Position numbers and translations under genes: made by a program
IMG/VR virus record: IMGVR_UViG_3300030430_001650
Coordinates: 1-36,620 of that record
DNA length: 36,620 nucleotides
From: a virus
Direction: 5' to 3' (one strand)
Notes under the pieces: generated by a model
Told to the model about the DNA's origin: nothing
Database searches by the model: none
What the model saw: only the letters and a program-made list of their open reading frames with translations
Shown here: positions 14,577 to 22,833 of the stretch, piece after piece
Position numbering within the stretch: the stretch's first letter is position 1
Layout: each line of letters opens with the position of its first letter

Positions 14577-15149
14577 ATGAATTGGATGGATATTCTCAAA
14601 AGAAAGTGGCAGGGAGAACTCGCCGCTAATAGAAAGAAATCCTTAGAGAGAACTCCATCAATAAAAATAAAGATACCTGAAATGAGTTATCCTAAGGAAG
14701 AAAAAGAAATACCCGAAGTTCTAAAGGTTATGAAAGAAAAGAAACTTGAACCAAAAGAAATGAAAGATGCTGATTTAAAGCCTGATATAGAGATGTTTAA
14801 AATCGTTGGAGAGAATAGGGATGACTATGAAGATTTTATGTTAGATGTGAATCACTACGCTATCACTGAAAAAATGAAGTATAAAAGACCTAGACCATTC
14901 CAAGTGAGTAATAAAATACCCACAACGAAAACAACAACTGATGATACTCCTGCTTTTCCTAGTGGTCACTCTATGCTAGCACATGGGCTAGAAAGAGTAT
15001 TAGGTAGAAAGTTTCCAGAAAAGAAGAAACAATTAAAACAAATGGCTGATAGAATATCATTATCTAGAATACAGATGGGAAGCCACTATCCAAGCGATAT
15101 AGAGGCGGGAAAAAAAATAGGATATATGTTAGGTGATGCTTATGAGTAA
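14577..15149 (+). CDS. Tagged PAP2-family phosphatase, 190 aa
   Basis: All three PAP2/acid-phosphatase motifs are present: K99-x6-R106-P107 (in KMKYKRPRP), P128-S-G-H131, and S163-R164-x5-H170-x3-D174. The predicted nucleophile is H170 and the acid/base residue H131. Substrates in the family include lipid phosphates, nucleotides and other phosphoesters; this one has no membrane segments, so a soluble substrate is likely. ATG 14577 gives MNWMDILKRK (shared tag); an upstream start at 14541 lies inside the previous gene. Residues 20-60 are a charged linker. A tagged, apparently active enzyme implies delivery to a defined site, perhaps the virion interior. Confidence 0.85.
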   Translation: MNWMDILKRKWQGELAANRKKSLERTPSIKIKIPEMSYPKEEKEIPEVLKVMKEKKLEPKEMKDADLKPDIEMFKIVGENRDDYEDFMLDVNHYAITEKMKYKRPRPFQVSNKIPTTKTTTDDTPAFPSGHSMLAHGLERVLGRKFPEKKKQLKQMADRISLSRIQMGSHYPSDIEAGKKIGYMLGDAYE

Positions 15150-15480
15150 TTGGATGGATATTCTCAAAAAGAAGAAAAAGCATCCTGCTCTTGCTAGAGC
15201 CGGAGTAAGTGGATTCAGCAAGCCAAAAAGAACTCCAAAGCACCCAAGTAAATCTCACATTGTTGTTGTAAAAGATGGTGATAAAGTAAAAACAATTAGG
15301 TTTGGACAACAAGGAGTAAAAACAAATCAAACCGCAGGACAGCGAAGGGCTTTCAAAAGTAGACATAAGAAGAATATTAAGAGGGGTAAAATGTCTGCGG
15401 CTTATTGGGCTGATAAAGTAAAATGGAGTCCTAGAAAAACAAAAGAAAAGAAAAATAAAAAGTGGCGAAAAGGAAGTTGA
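15142..15480 (+). CDS. Tagged basic protein, 112 aa
   Basis: ATG 15142, with AGGTGATG upstream, gives MSNWMDILKKKKK, the tag with one extra residue. A region like HIVVVKDGDKVKTIRFG, followed by RRAFKSRHKKNI and MSAAYWADKVKW, matches a small basic protein family I recall from many tailed phages, where it usually lacks the tag. The net charge is strongly positive. It overlaps the PAP2 gene by eight bases and closes the 12625-15480 run of tagged genes. Confidence 0.8.
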   Translation: MSNWMDILKKKKKHPALARAGVSGFSKPKRTPKHPSKSHIVVVKDGDKVKTIRFGQQGVKTNQTAGQRRAFKSRHKKNIKRGKMSAAYWADKVKWSPRKTKEKKNKKWRKGS

Positions 15481-15489
15481 GCCAAAGAT

Positions 15490-15498
15490 ACTATAATG
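15490..15498 (+). promoter_or_regulatory. Candidate archaeal TATA box upstream of portal gene
   Basis: The sequence ACTATAATG lies in a 52-base gap, 43 bases before the portal ATG. Similar A/T boxes lie 40-41 bases before the starts at 22834 and 26495. No B-recognition element is confidently visible. A moderate guess only. Confidence 0.3.
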
Positions 15499-15532
15499 TG
15501 TAGTAGATTGAGAATGATTAGGGGTAAGTTAT

Positions 15533-17167
15533 ATGGTTGAGCAAAGACGATTCTCAATTAGGAATTTATTTAGAAGAACTACTCCTAAACCTGCTGATAG
15601 GCAAATCTACAATATAGGAATACAAGAGAGGCCAAATACCTATCATATGACTGCCCCTCTAATTTACCACATAGTAAATCAGTCGGTAATTGTTAGAACT
15701 TGTATTACTCAATTAAAGCAAGAGATATTTCGTAGAGGGTATGTTTGGGAAAAGGCATACGAGGCTATGTGTTTAAACTGTAAAAAGAAACACCAAAGGC
15801 CTGTCTCTGAATGTTCTAGATGTGGTAGTGAAAAACTAAAAGTTCCGGATGTAGACCAACTAAAATATGCAGAGGAGTTTATCGAGGGATATGTCAATAA
15901 ATCGGAACAGTTGTTTATTGATGTGCTAAAACAATTAGAAGATGACCTAAATGTTATGGATGACGCTTACATCGTATTGGTAAAAGAATACTTTTTAGAT
16001 GGTAATGGCGATATTAGAATGCATCGAATCAAAGAAGTATATCGTGGCGACCCTGCAACAATGTATATCTATACCGATGAATATGGAGAAAGAGGAAATA
16101 CTGCTTTTACTTGTGTTAATCATAGAGAATTTTTCTCAAAGGACGCTCATGTTCCTTGTGAACAATGTGGTGCTAAGACATTCCCTGTTCATTATGTTAA
16201 TAGGGCAACTGGAGAAGAACAGTATTTCTTGAAAGGAGAAGTATTACATTTTAGTAAATATAGTCCATCTAGATTATATGGTCAATCTCCTATTGTTACT
16301 TTATTTAATAATATAATGACTCTTATTGCTATGGAGAACTATGTTAATTCATCTTACACTAAGAGCCGTATGCCTAGAGGATTATTAGCAGTTCAAACTA
16401 GAAACATGGACTCCATGCAATCTTTTTGGAAAGCCGTAAAAGAAAAGATGGAACAAGACCCTCACTTTATTCCTATTATGGGAATAGAAGCAGAAGGTAA
16501 AGGTTCTGTAGAATGGATTAAATTTATGGATAGTCTAAAAGAAATGGAATATGTTTCTGTTAAGGATGATTTGAGAGATAGAATTTCTGCTTTCTTTGGA
16601 GTTAGTAAAGTGTTTATGGCAGATAATACTACTAGTGGTGGATTGAATAATGAAGGTATGCAGATATTAGTAACTAATAGAGCCGTTCAAATGGCACAGA
16701 ATGTTTACAACAATTATGTATTTCCGTTTTTAGTTAAGCAATTTGGCATTACTGACTGGAATTTAAAACTACCACCGAGCGAAGAAGAAGATGAAATAGC
16801 AGTATTAAGAAAAAGAGAAATCGAAGTTAATATTGCGGCTTCTACTAAGAATCTAGGCTTTGAAGTTGAAATGGATGAGGATGGAAACTTTACTTTCAAA
16901 AAGCCCGAACCTGTTGAAGAACCTCCACAAGAAGGTTCTAGTGAGGATAAAGTCGAACTAGACCCTTATGCGGGAACTAATATTGATGCAAGCCAATTGG
17001 GACAAATGCAAGAACAACAACTACAAGGTTCAAAGAAACAAGAAAATCCAGCAACCACAAGAAATAAACCTTCTATGAGTGTAGGGCCGGATAAGCGACT
17101 AACGGGATTACCCGAAGATGCTGGCAATCAAAATGTAGATAGAAGAAGTGAGAGGAGAATACCATGA
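15533..17167 (+). CDS. Portal protein with two inserted zinc ribbons
   Basis: The 544-residue protein matches an HK97-type portal: the S-P-S-R-L-Y-G-Q-S-P-I stretch near 244-254 and the following helix that crosses the ring wall are typical. So is the later helical domain, including R-A-V-Q-M-A-Q-N-V-Y. It forms the dodecameric vertex through which DNA enters. Two cysteine clusters are unusual: C80-x2-C83 with C94-x2-C97, and C194/H197 with C209-x2-C212, both zinc-ribbon-like. The C-terminal 100 residues are low-complexity (E, Q, P). ATG 15533 follows GGGGTAAG. Confidence 0.88.
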   Translation: MVEQRRFSIRNLFRRTTPKPADRQIYNIGIQERPNTYHMTAPLIYHIVNQSVIVRTCITQLKQEIFRRGYVWEKAYEAMCLNCKKKHQRPVSECSRCGSEKLKVPDVDQLKYAEEFIEGYVNKSEQLFIDVLKQLEDDLNVMDDAYIVLVKEYFLDGNGDIRMHRIKEVYRGDPATMYIYTDEYGERGNTAFTCVNHREFFSKDAHVPCEQCGAKTFPVHYVNRATGEEQYFLKGEVLHFSKYSPSRLYGQSPIVTLFNNIMTLIAMENYVNSSYTKSRMPRGLLAVQTRNMDSMQSFWKAVKEKMEQDPHFIPIMGIEAEGKGSVEWIKFMDSLKEMEYVSVKDDLRDRISAFFGVSKVFMADNTTSGGLNNEGMQILVTNRAVQMAQNVYNNYVFPFLVKQFGITDWNLKLPPSEEEDEIAVLRKREIEVNIAASTKNLGFEVEMDEDGNFTFKKPEPVEEPPQEGSSEDKVELDPYAGTNIDASQLGQMQEQQLQGSKKQENPATTRNKPSMSVGPDKRLTGLPEDAGNQNVDRRSERRIP

Positions 17168-17388
17168 CCGAAGATAATAGACAAAAAGAAATAAGACTAA
17201 GAAAAGAGTTGGCACAGGTAAGAGCCGCTAATAACAACGAAAGTAGAAAGACTACTAAAAATAGAGATTTTAGTGTAGGACTTCCAAAAGACACTACACC
17301 AAAACCAAGGCCTAGTAGTGCGGATATCCCCGATGTGATAACTCTTCCACCTAAACAGAGAGGAAAAAAAGAAAATATTCCATTCTAA
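17164..17388 (+). CDS. Small hypothetical protein, 74 aa
   Basis: ATG 17164 overlaps the portal stop by four bases and has GAGGAG upstream. The N-terminal half is a charged helix (R-L-R-K-E-L-A-Q-V-R). The C-terminal half is probably disordered, rich in P, S, T and K. No family is recognised. Position right after the portal suggests a head-assembly accessory protein, but that is only context. Confidence 0.7.
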   Translation: MTEDNRQKEIRLRKELAQVRAANNNESRKTTKNRDFSVGLPKDTTPKPRPSSADIPDVITLPPKQRGKKENIPF

Positions 17389-17397
17389 GGTGATTAA

Positions 17398-19434
17398 ATG
17401 ACTTTGTTTTTCAAACAGGAAGATGAGGATGATGACTTCATACCTGACGAAATAGCAAGAGACTTAGAAGAAGATAAAAAATTACAAGAAGATTTTAGTG
17501 AGGGACTCGACCCTTTAGAAGATAGAACTAAACAAACTGAGGTAGAGGAAGCGGCTGAAAGGCTAAAAACCGATATGGCTAAAAAGCGGAGAAGAAAACC
17601 TGCTAGAGATATTAGAGTTCTTAATCAATATCTACAAGACATGAAAAATATAAAAGAAAGAGGAACAGTAGAAGATGGCGTTTATGATACAATGTCTAGA
17701 AATACTTTCAAGAAAATAAGTAAGGCCAACATAAATATCATTATCGACAAATTGGTATTTTTACAGAGTAGAAGAAATCTTTTGATGGAGCAACCTTATG
17801 AAGAATTTATTATTAATGGAAAGTTTAGATTGGGGGAAGGAGATAGTTCTGAATTAGTAGATGTTAAAAAACTACAACGGGAATATGCCGAACTAGGTGC
17901 AGACGAAGATTTTCTAACTTTTTTACAGGGGCTATATACTAGAAGATTTAGCGGTGAAATACCCCCTTCTTTAATTGATAAACCTAAAAGTAGACAACAA
18001 CTGAATAGACTGCTTAGTTCCATAGTTATTGGCGACCCTACCGGTGGAATAGTTAGACAAAGGGAAATACAACAGGACATGCTTAATTCGTTAAATAGAA
18101 GCATGTTTGCTTTTAGTGAACTTATGAGTGCTAAAGAATTACTAACTAAACAGATTGATGATTTGGATACTTTAAAGGATGCTGACTTAGAAATACTAAT
18201 TGAAAGAAGAATGAAGGCTCTGACCTTAGCCTATTCTACTGTTCAAAGAAAAGTTGCTGAATATGTGGCGCAGAGACTACCGGATATTACTTCCGATGAG
18301 GATAGAACACCATTAAAACCGTTTAAGGGAGTAGGAGACACAAAAACACCATCCTTAGAAGAGAGAAAAAAAGAAATAGAAAACGATTTATCTTTAACTT
18401 ATAATCAGTTTAAGGCTGATGGTGAGAAAAGAAGAAAAGAGCAAATAAAAGGCTTAGATGCTACTTATGAACGAAATAAAAAGAATGCTGATGACACTGA
18501 AAAAGATGAAGAGGGTAAAACAGACCTTGACAAATTAACAGAAAGGTATAATGAAAGAAAGGAATTTATAAATACATACTTTTCTGATTTTACTTCTAAC
18601 AATCCTGAAGAACAACAGGGTGCTTTTAGTGAGGATGCTTATGATAAAAAAATAAAACAACTAAAAGATAGATTAAAAGATATAAATCAAGAAATCGAAG
18701 ATGCGGCTAAGGTTAAAGAACAACAAGCAAGAACCTCAGCAGATATTGACGAACAAAGAAAAAAAGAAACTGCTAGATTAGAGAGATACAAAAGAGATGC
18801 CAAAAAAAGAAGGGAGTTGAGAAAATCAGACCCAAGACGACAGTTAGTTGAAGAGGCCGAAGGAGCAGTTAGAGTAAAATTAGGAGGCACTGCTAGAAGA
18901 TTAACCAAAAAACAAATAGAAGATATGTTGGAAGAACTTCAGTCTGCACAGCCGGAAATATTACAGGAAGCAAGGAAAGACATTCAAAGAGAAATAGAGG
19001 GTCAGTTGAAAATAGAAAAAGAAAGACTTGCAGAAATAGAAACTAAATTAAAAACTGTAGAAAAATATAGGCCACTATTTCGTAACGCTAAGGGTCTAAT
19101 TGGAGAATACACAGGAGACCAAGAGATATTCCAAGCCCAAGTGACTTTAGGTAACAAAGTAAAACTTGCCGCACAGGGAATAAAAGAAATAGACAGAATA
19201 TTAAGACAACTAAACAAAGAAAACGAACAGTCTTTAGAAGAGTGGGTAGGAAACGCCGAAAAGAGTGTAAGTCTAGACCTGAATATGTATGGAAAGGTAG
19301 GAGCAGGAATAGGAGATACTACCCCTAAAGAAGTTAGACTTATTGGAGATTTAGTAGACAGAGTAAATACTAGATTTGATTCTTTACAGGAACAGATAAA
19401 TATAGTTAAAAATATGTTAGACAAAAGGGATTGA
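17398..19434 (+). CDS. Long coiled-coil protein, 678 aa
   Basis: ATG 17398 has a clear AAGGTGATT ribosome binding site. The N-terminus is very acidic (DEDDDFIPDEIARDLEEDKK) and the next 300 residues are mixed helical. Residues of about 320-560 are almost continuous K/E/R/Q coiled coil. The last 90 residues include a Gly-containing segment and an amphipathic terminal helix (N-T-R-F-D-S-L-Q-E-Q-I). There is no signal peptide, no membrane segment and no tag. Its place between portal and protease is where scaffold or core proteins often lie, so an internal-core role is possible. Confidence 0.75.
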   Translation: MTLFFKQEDEDDDFIPDEIARDLEEDKKLQEDFSEGLDPLEDRTKQTEVEEAAERLKTDMAKKRRRKPARDIRVLNQYLQDMKNIKERGTVEDGVYDTMSRNTFKKISKANINIIIDKLVFLQSRRNLLMEQPYEEFIINGKFRLGEGDSSELVDVKKLQREYAELGADEDFLTFLQGLYTRRFSGEIPPSLIDKPKSRQQLNRLLSSIVIGDPTGGIVRQREIQQDMLNSLNRSMFAFSELMSAKELLTKQIDDLDTLKDADLEILIERRMKALTLAYSTVQRKVAEYVAQRLPDITSDEDRTPLKPFKGVGDTKTPSLEERKKEIENDLSLTYNQFKADGEKRRKEQIKGLDATYERNKKNADDTEKDEEGKTDLDKLTERYNERKEFINTYFSDFTSNNPEEQQGAFSEDAYDKKIKQLKDRLKDINQEIEDAAKVKEQQARTSADIDEQRKKETARLERYKRDAKKRRELRKSDPRRQLVEEAEGAVRVKLGGTARRLTKKQIEDMLEELQSAQPEILQEARKDIQREIEGQLKIEKERLAEIETKLKTVEKYRPLFRNAKGLIGEYTGDQEIFQAQVTLGNKVKLAAQGIKEIDRILRQLNKENEQSLEEWVGNAEKSVSLDLNMYGKVGAGIGDTTPKEVRLIGDLVDRVNTRFDSLQEQINIVKNMLDKRD

Positions 19435-19438
19435 TAAA

Positions 19439-19804
19439 ATGACATGGGATTATTATGAAGAAGGAAAAACATTCGATATATCTAAAGAAGAAAAGAAGTC
19501 TCAAAATATATTAGACTCTTTAAACCCTAAACAGAAAAAGAAATTAAAGAAAACATTACAAGCGGCTGAACCAACTGAATTTTTTGGCCAAGACTTTACT
19601 AAATTAGGTGATTTGCTAGAGATGATTGACGGATTAGATTTTACTAAATCTGATAAGAAATTAAATAAAAAAGTAAAATCTATGGATGAAAGGAATATTG
19701 ATATAGTCGCCACTGCTACGAAACTTCGTAAAGAGTATGAACTGCTTTATAGACAGATTAGAGATTTAATTTATCCAAAAAGAAAAGGTGAGAAAGATGA
19801 GTGA
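19439..19804 (+). CDS. Hypothetical helical protein, 121 aa
   Basis: ATG 19439 follows GGGATTGAT. It begins MTWDYYEEG, which shares the M-[S/T]-W start with tagged proteins but lacks the D-I-L-K core, so I do not count it as tagged. The body is lysine-rich and helical (L-N-P-K-Q-K-K-K-L-K-K), with a more conserved-looking F-F-G-Q-D-F-T-K-L-G-D-L-L segment. It overlaps the next gene by eight bases. No family is recognised. Confidence 0.7.
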   Translation: MTWDYYEEGKTFDISKEEKKSQNILDSLNPKQKKKLKKTLQAAEPTEFFGQDFTKLGDLLEMIDGLDFTKSDKKLNKKVKSMDERNIDIVATATKLRKEYELLYRQIRDLIYPKRKGEKDE

Positions 19805-20027
19805 AGAAGAATCAATTAATAAAGAACTACTTGAAATAATAAAAGCCCTTACTGCTAAAATAGAAAACTTAGAAAAAACGGTTTACAATGACGATAATCT
19901 ATTAATGAAATCCGGTTTTGTTGTTGTTGATAGCCCATCTCCTACGATGAAAGTAATAGATACTAAGGAAGAAGTAAGTGGCATGGAATGGAGCGAAATT
20001 CATAAAATGGTAGACAGTATGGGATGA
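19797..20027 (+). CDS. Small scaffold-like protein with C-terminal tag, 76 aa
   Basis: ATG 19797, with AGGTGAGA upstream, is a better start than 19788. An N-terminal acidic coiled coil (ELLEIIKALTAKIENLEKTV) is followed by a short beta-like region. The end, GMEWSEIHKMVDSMG, is nearly identical to the C-terminus of the prohead protease/scaffold protein encoded at 22834 (MDWSEIHKMVGGY). Two head-module proteins with the same C-terminal peptide suggest both bind the same partner, perhaps the capsid shell. A small scaffold or assembly cofactor is my inference. Confidence 0.75.
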   Translation: MSEEESINKELLEIIKALTAKIENLEKTVYNDDNLLMKSGFVVVDSPSPTMKVIDTKEEVSGMEWSEIHKMVDSMG

Positions 20028-20032
20028 TATAT

Positions 20033-20272
20033 ATGCCGGAAAGAGTGACAAAGGAAGAAAGAGTTATTTCTATGACCATAGAGAAGGCCAAAGAAGTTAA
20101 AGAAATACTACATCAATCTCTTACAGATAATAATAGGCTTCCCTCTGAAGATAAAAATGAAGCAGTGAAAGTAAAAAGACCTAAAGCAAAAGAAGAGGAA
20201 AATGTTCCAGAAAGTCAAAAAGAAGGAACAAATGTAGGTTACGGCCAAGCCGGAGATACATATGAGTTCTAA
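20033..20272 (+). CDS. Small charged hypothetical protein, 79 aa
   Basis: Two ATGs compete: 20024 (overlapping the previous stop) and 20033, with GGGATGAT upstream; I prefer 20033. The protein is highly charged, with a helix to about residue 35 and a disordered K/E-rich remainder ending in a Gly/Tyr segment (VGYGQAGDTYEF). No family is recognised. It sits between the scaffold-like gene and the ligase. Confidence 0.6.
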   Translation: MPERVTKEERVISMTIEKAKEVKEILHQSLTDNNRLPSEDKNEAVKVKRPKAKEEENVPESQKEGTNVGYGQAGDTYEF

Positions 20273-20286
20273 AAGGCGGGTTTGTT

Positions 20287-22776
20287 TTGAAACTCGGCTC
20301 TTTAGAAAAGGATAAGCGTTCTTCGGTAGAGTTAGTAAAATTATTTGAGATATCTAGAGTTGCTTTCTTATCGGCTAATAGTGACCCTAAAGAATACGGT
20401 CACAAATGGAGAAAGGCTGTAGAGCAAGTTAGAGAATCTTATGATGAATTAGATGTAGCAGGCAGAGAATTAAAGAACTTTATAGAAAGGAATCTATTAG
20501 AACACCAAGATGTTAGTGACCCCACATCTCCTCAAGCAAGAGAACTTTATGAAGATATTAAACTTATTAGATATAAATCGGATGTCGTTATAGACCCATT
20601 TGCTAAAAGATTTGGAGAGGGTGTCTTAGAAGAGTTACTAGATAATCCTGAATCTATGGTTAAGTTTGTTCATTATGCTATCAGAGATAACACTCATGCG
20701 CTAGGAAAAGAAACTCTACAAATAAAAGATATGGAAGAGGATACTTTAACCGATGGATTAGCAGGACTAGATTTAGAACCGGATGATGTAGCACTATACA
20801 TAATAGAAAACTATGGTGATGGTAAAGATTCTAAAAAAGTCAAATCCAAAGTTAAAGCCGCTATGGATATGTTAGAGTTAATTTACTTTTCACAACACAG
20901 TGAAGAAGATTGGGATGAACTTTTAGATATTGATATGAAGAAAGCAGAAAAAGCCCAAAGCGACTTTATTATTCCCAACAAACCAATGTATAGAATATTT
21001 GAGATAAATGATATGAACGAACTAAAAGGATTTAGTGGAGAATATATTGTTCAAGAAAAGTATGACGGTATGAGAATACAACTGCATAAGATAGACGGTA
21101 ATGTAAAGATATACTCATATAATGAAAAGGATATTACTGAAAAGTGTAAAGACATAGTTAAAGAATTAAAAGCAAAACACTTCGGGGAGTGTATTTTAGA
21201 TGCAGAATTGATTTTATTTGATGGTAAAGAAGCACTGCATCGGGCTGATACAATTGCTCATGTGTTTAAAAATAAATATCCTGAAGCCACTCTAAAAGCC
21301 CATGTCTTTGATATTATGAGACACGATTCTCAAATGTTATTAGAAGAAGAATTAGATAGTAGAATTAGGACTTTGTTTAATAATTATTCACAACACTCTT
21401 CTGATGTTCTACTTTTCCCCTCAAAGAAAGATACTCGATTTGCTGATTCAATTAAGGAGGTAGCAGAATACTCTAAAGACATAATGGATATTCCTACTGC
21501 GGAAGGAGTCATGATAAAAGACATTACTTCAATATATTATGTGGGAACTAAAAAGAATCCTAAGTGGGTCAAATGGAAGAAGTTTGTAGACTTAGATGTA
21601 GTAGTTCTTAGCAAAACTAAGACAAAAAGTGGCTTGCATTCTTATAGTGTAGGAGTTGGCCCAATATTAGATGATATACCTAATACTGTTGAAATAGATG
21701 ATATAAGATATCTAAATGTAGGCAAAGCACTAAACACTAAGATAGCGGTTGATGTTGGGGATATTATTAGAGTAAAGGTAGATGAAGTTAAGAAAACGGC
21801 TAACGGTTACTCTTTATTTTCTGCTAAGGTAATCGAAGTTCCGGAAGTAGAATATCCGGATAAATTAGTTACTTTAGCCATGCTTGCTAAGGACACAAAG
21901 AAGTCTTTGAACTATGATGTTTCAGCATTGGAAAAAGGAATCAAGGTAACAGATTATGTTCATGGAGAAACTACTGCTATTCTCAAATACGATATGAATG
22001 GTTTTACCCTTTATGGCTTTGAAGAAAACAATTTAATGTCAAAGAATGCTTTAGCAGATTTAGATATGTGGAAAAGCAAGGCAATAGAAATAATGAAAAC
22101 AAAACAGGGAGAACTCACTGCGGCTATTCATCAATTCCTAACTAAGAAGGGAGAGCAAACAACTCGACAACTACATGAATTCTTAGTAACTAATCATAGA
22201 AGTTTGTATCAAGATATACTAGATGCTAAACAAAACAAACTAAGAGATTGGGCTGTTCAACGAGAACCGATATTAGAAGGACAGAATAATAAAATAAAGG
22301 CAGACCCCGAATTTAAATTTGGTGCAGACGAAATTAAAAAATATGAAACACCTGAAAAATATAGAGAGGGTGAGTTCAAAATATCACTTAGAGAAGATAA
22401 CAATATACAATTTTCAATTAGATTAAAAGATAAAAATTTACACTGGACTATTGAGATTGATGATGAAAAAGAACTGTTTGATTTATTTGGTGCGGCAGGC
22501 AAATACCCTGCTGAGGTGTCAGAAAATGTTCAAAACAAAAAAACCATTGATTACGGTAAGATAAAATTAGGAATACAAAGAAATGGATATCACGAATATT
22601 TCTTAGAAGGTAACAAATTTGAGACTAAGTTACATATTAGGTATTTACCTGTTGAAGATAAAAAGATGTGGCTAGCATGGACTGGATATAAACAAAAACC
22701 TGCCGATAAAGCCGGAGATGAAGGTATTTGGGATATTTACGAAGATAAATTTAATTCTGTAAAAATACCAAAATAA
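20287..22776 (+). CDS. ATP-dependent DNA ligase with extra C-terminal domain, 829 aa
   Basis: The adenylation site is K258 in EKYDGMR. Further motifs are LDAELI (304-309), HVFDIM (339-344), EGVMIK (406-411) and KWVKWKK (426-432). An N-terminal DNA-binding helical domain (1-230) and an OB fold (about 433-545) give the archaeal/eukaryal ligase layout. About 280 further residues follow, including L-H-W-T-I-E-I and G-Y-H-E-Y-F-L-E-G. They form a beta-rich domain that I cannot name securely and that faintly recalls LigD-type phosphoesterase domains. The start is TTG 20287. The enzyme seals nicks; its place among head genes is unusual. Confidence 0.92.
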   Translation: MKLGSLEKDKRSSVELVKLFEISRVAFLSANSDPKEYGHKWRKAVEQVRESYDELDVAGRELKNFIERNLLEHQDVSDPTSPQARELYEDIKLIRYKSDVVIDPFAKRFGEGVLEELLDNPESMVKFVHYAIRDNTHALGKETLQIKDMEEDTLTDGLAGLDLEPDDVALYIIENYGDGKDSKKVKSKVKAAMDMLELIYFSQHSEEDWDELLDIDMKKAEKAQSDFIIPNKPMYRIFEINDMNELKGFSGEYIVQEKYDGMRIQLHKIDGNVKIYSYNEKDITEKCKDIVKELKAKHFGECILDAELILFDGKEALHRADTIAHVFKNKYPEATLKAHVFDIMRHDSQMLLEEELDSRIRTLFNNYSQHSSDVLLFPSKKDTRFADSIKEVAEYSKDIMDIPTAEGVMIKDITSIYYVGTKKNPKWVKWKKFVDLDVVVLSKTKTKSGLHSYSVGVGPILDDIPNTVEIDDIRYLNVGKALNTKIAVDVGDIIRVKVDEVKKTANGYSLFSAKVIEVPEVEYPDKLVTLAMLAKDTKKSLNYDVSALEKGIKVTDYVHGETTAILKYDMNGFTLYGFEENNLMSKNALADLDMWKSKAIEIMKTKQGELTAAIHQFLTKKGEQTTRQLHEFLVTNHRSLYQDILDAKQNKLRDWAVQREPILEGQNNKIKADPEFKFGADEIKKYETPEKYREGEFKISLREDNNIQFSIRLKDKNLHWTIEIDDEKELFDLFGAAGKYPAEVSENVQNKKTIDYGKIKLGIQRNGYHEYFLEGNKFETKLHIRYLPVEDKKMWLAWTGYKQKPADKAGDEGIWDIYEDKFNSVKIPK

Positions 22777-22793
22777 ATGGAAAATACCGTGTT

Positions 22794-22803
22794 CTTTAAA
22801 TAG
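22794..22803 (+). promoter_or_regulatory. Candidate archaeal TATA box upstream of protease/capsid genes
   Basis: CTTTAAATAG lies in the 57-base gap after the ligase, 40 bases before the protease ATG at 22834. That spacing suits an archaeal promoter with a short leader and would let the capsid genes be transcribed separately and strongly. No experimental support can be drawn from the sequence. Confidence 0.4.
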
Positions 22804-22833
22804 TGAAAGTTTAAAATCATTAAAACGAGAGGT

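Noticed and set aside
15999-16232. 77-residue frame inside the portal gene
   Set aside because: The surrounding frame is a clear portal protein and this one shows no start signal or domain.
19439-19804. MTWDYYEEG start as another tag copy
   Set aside because: It has M-T-W but not the D-I-L-K core, so I did not count it.
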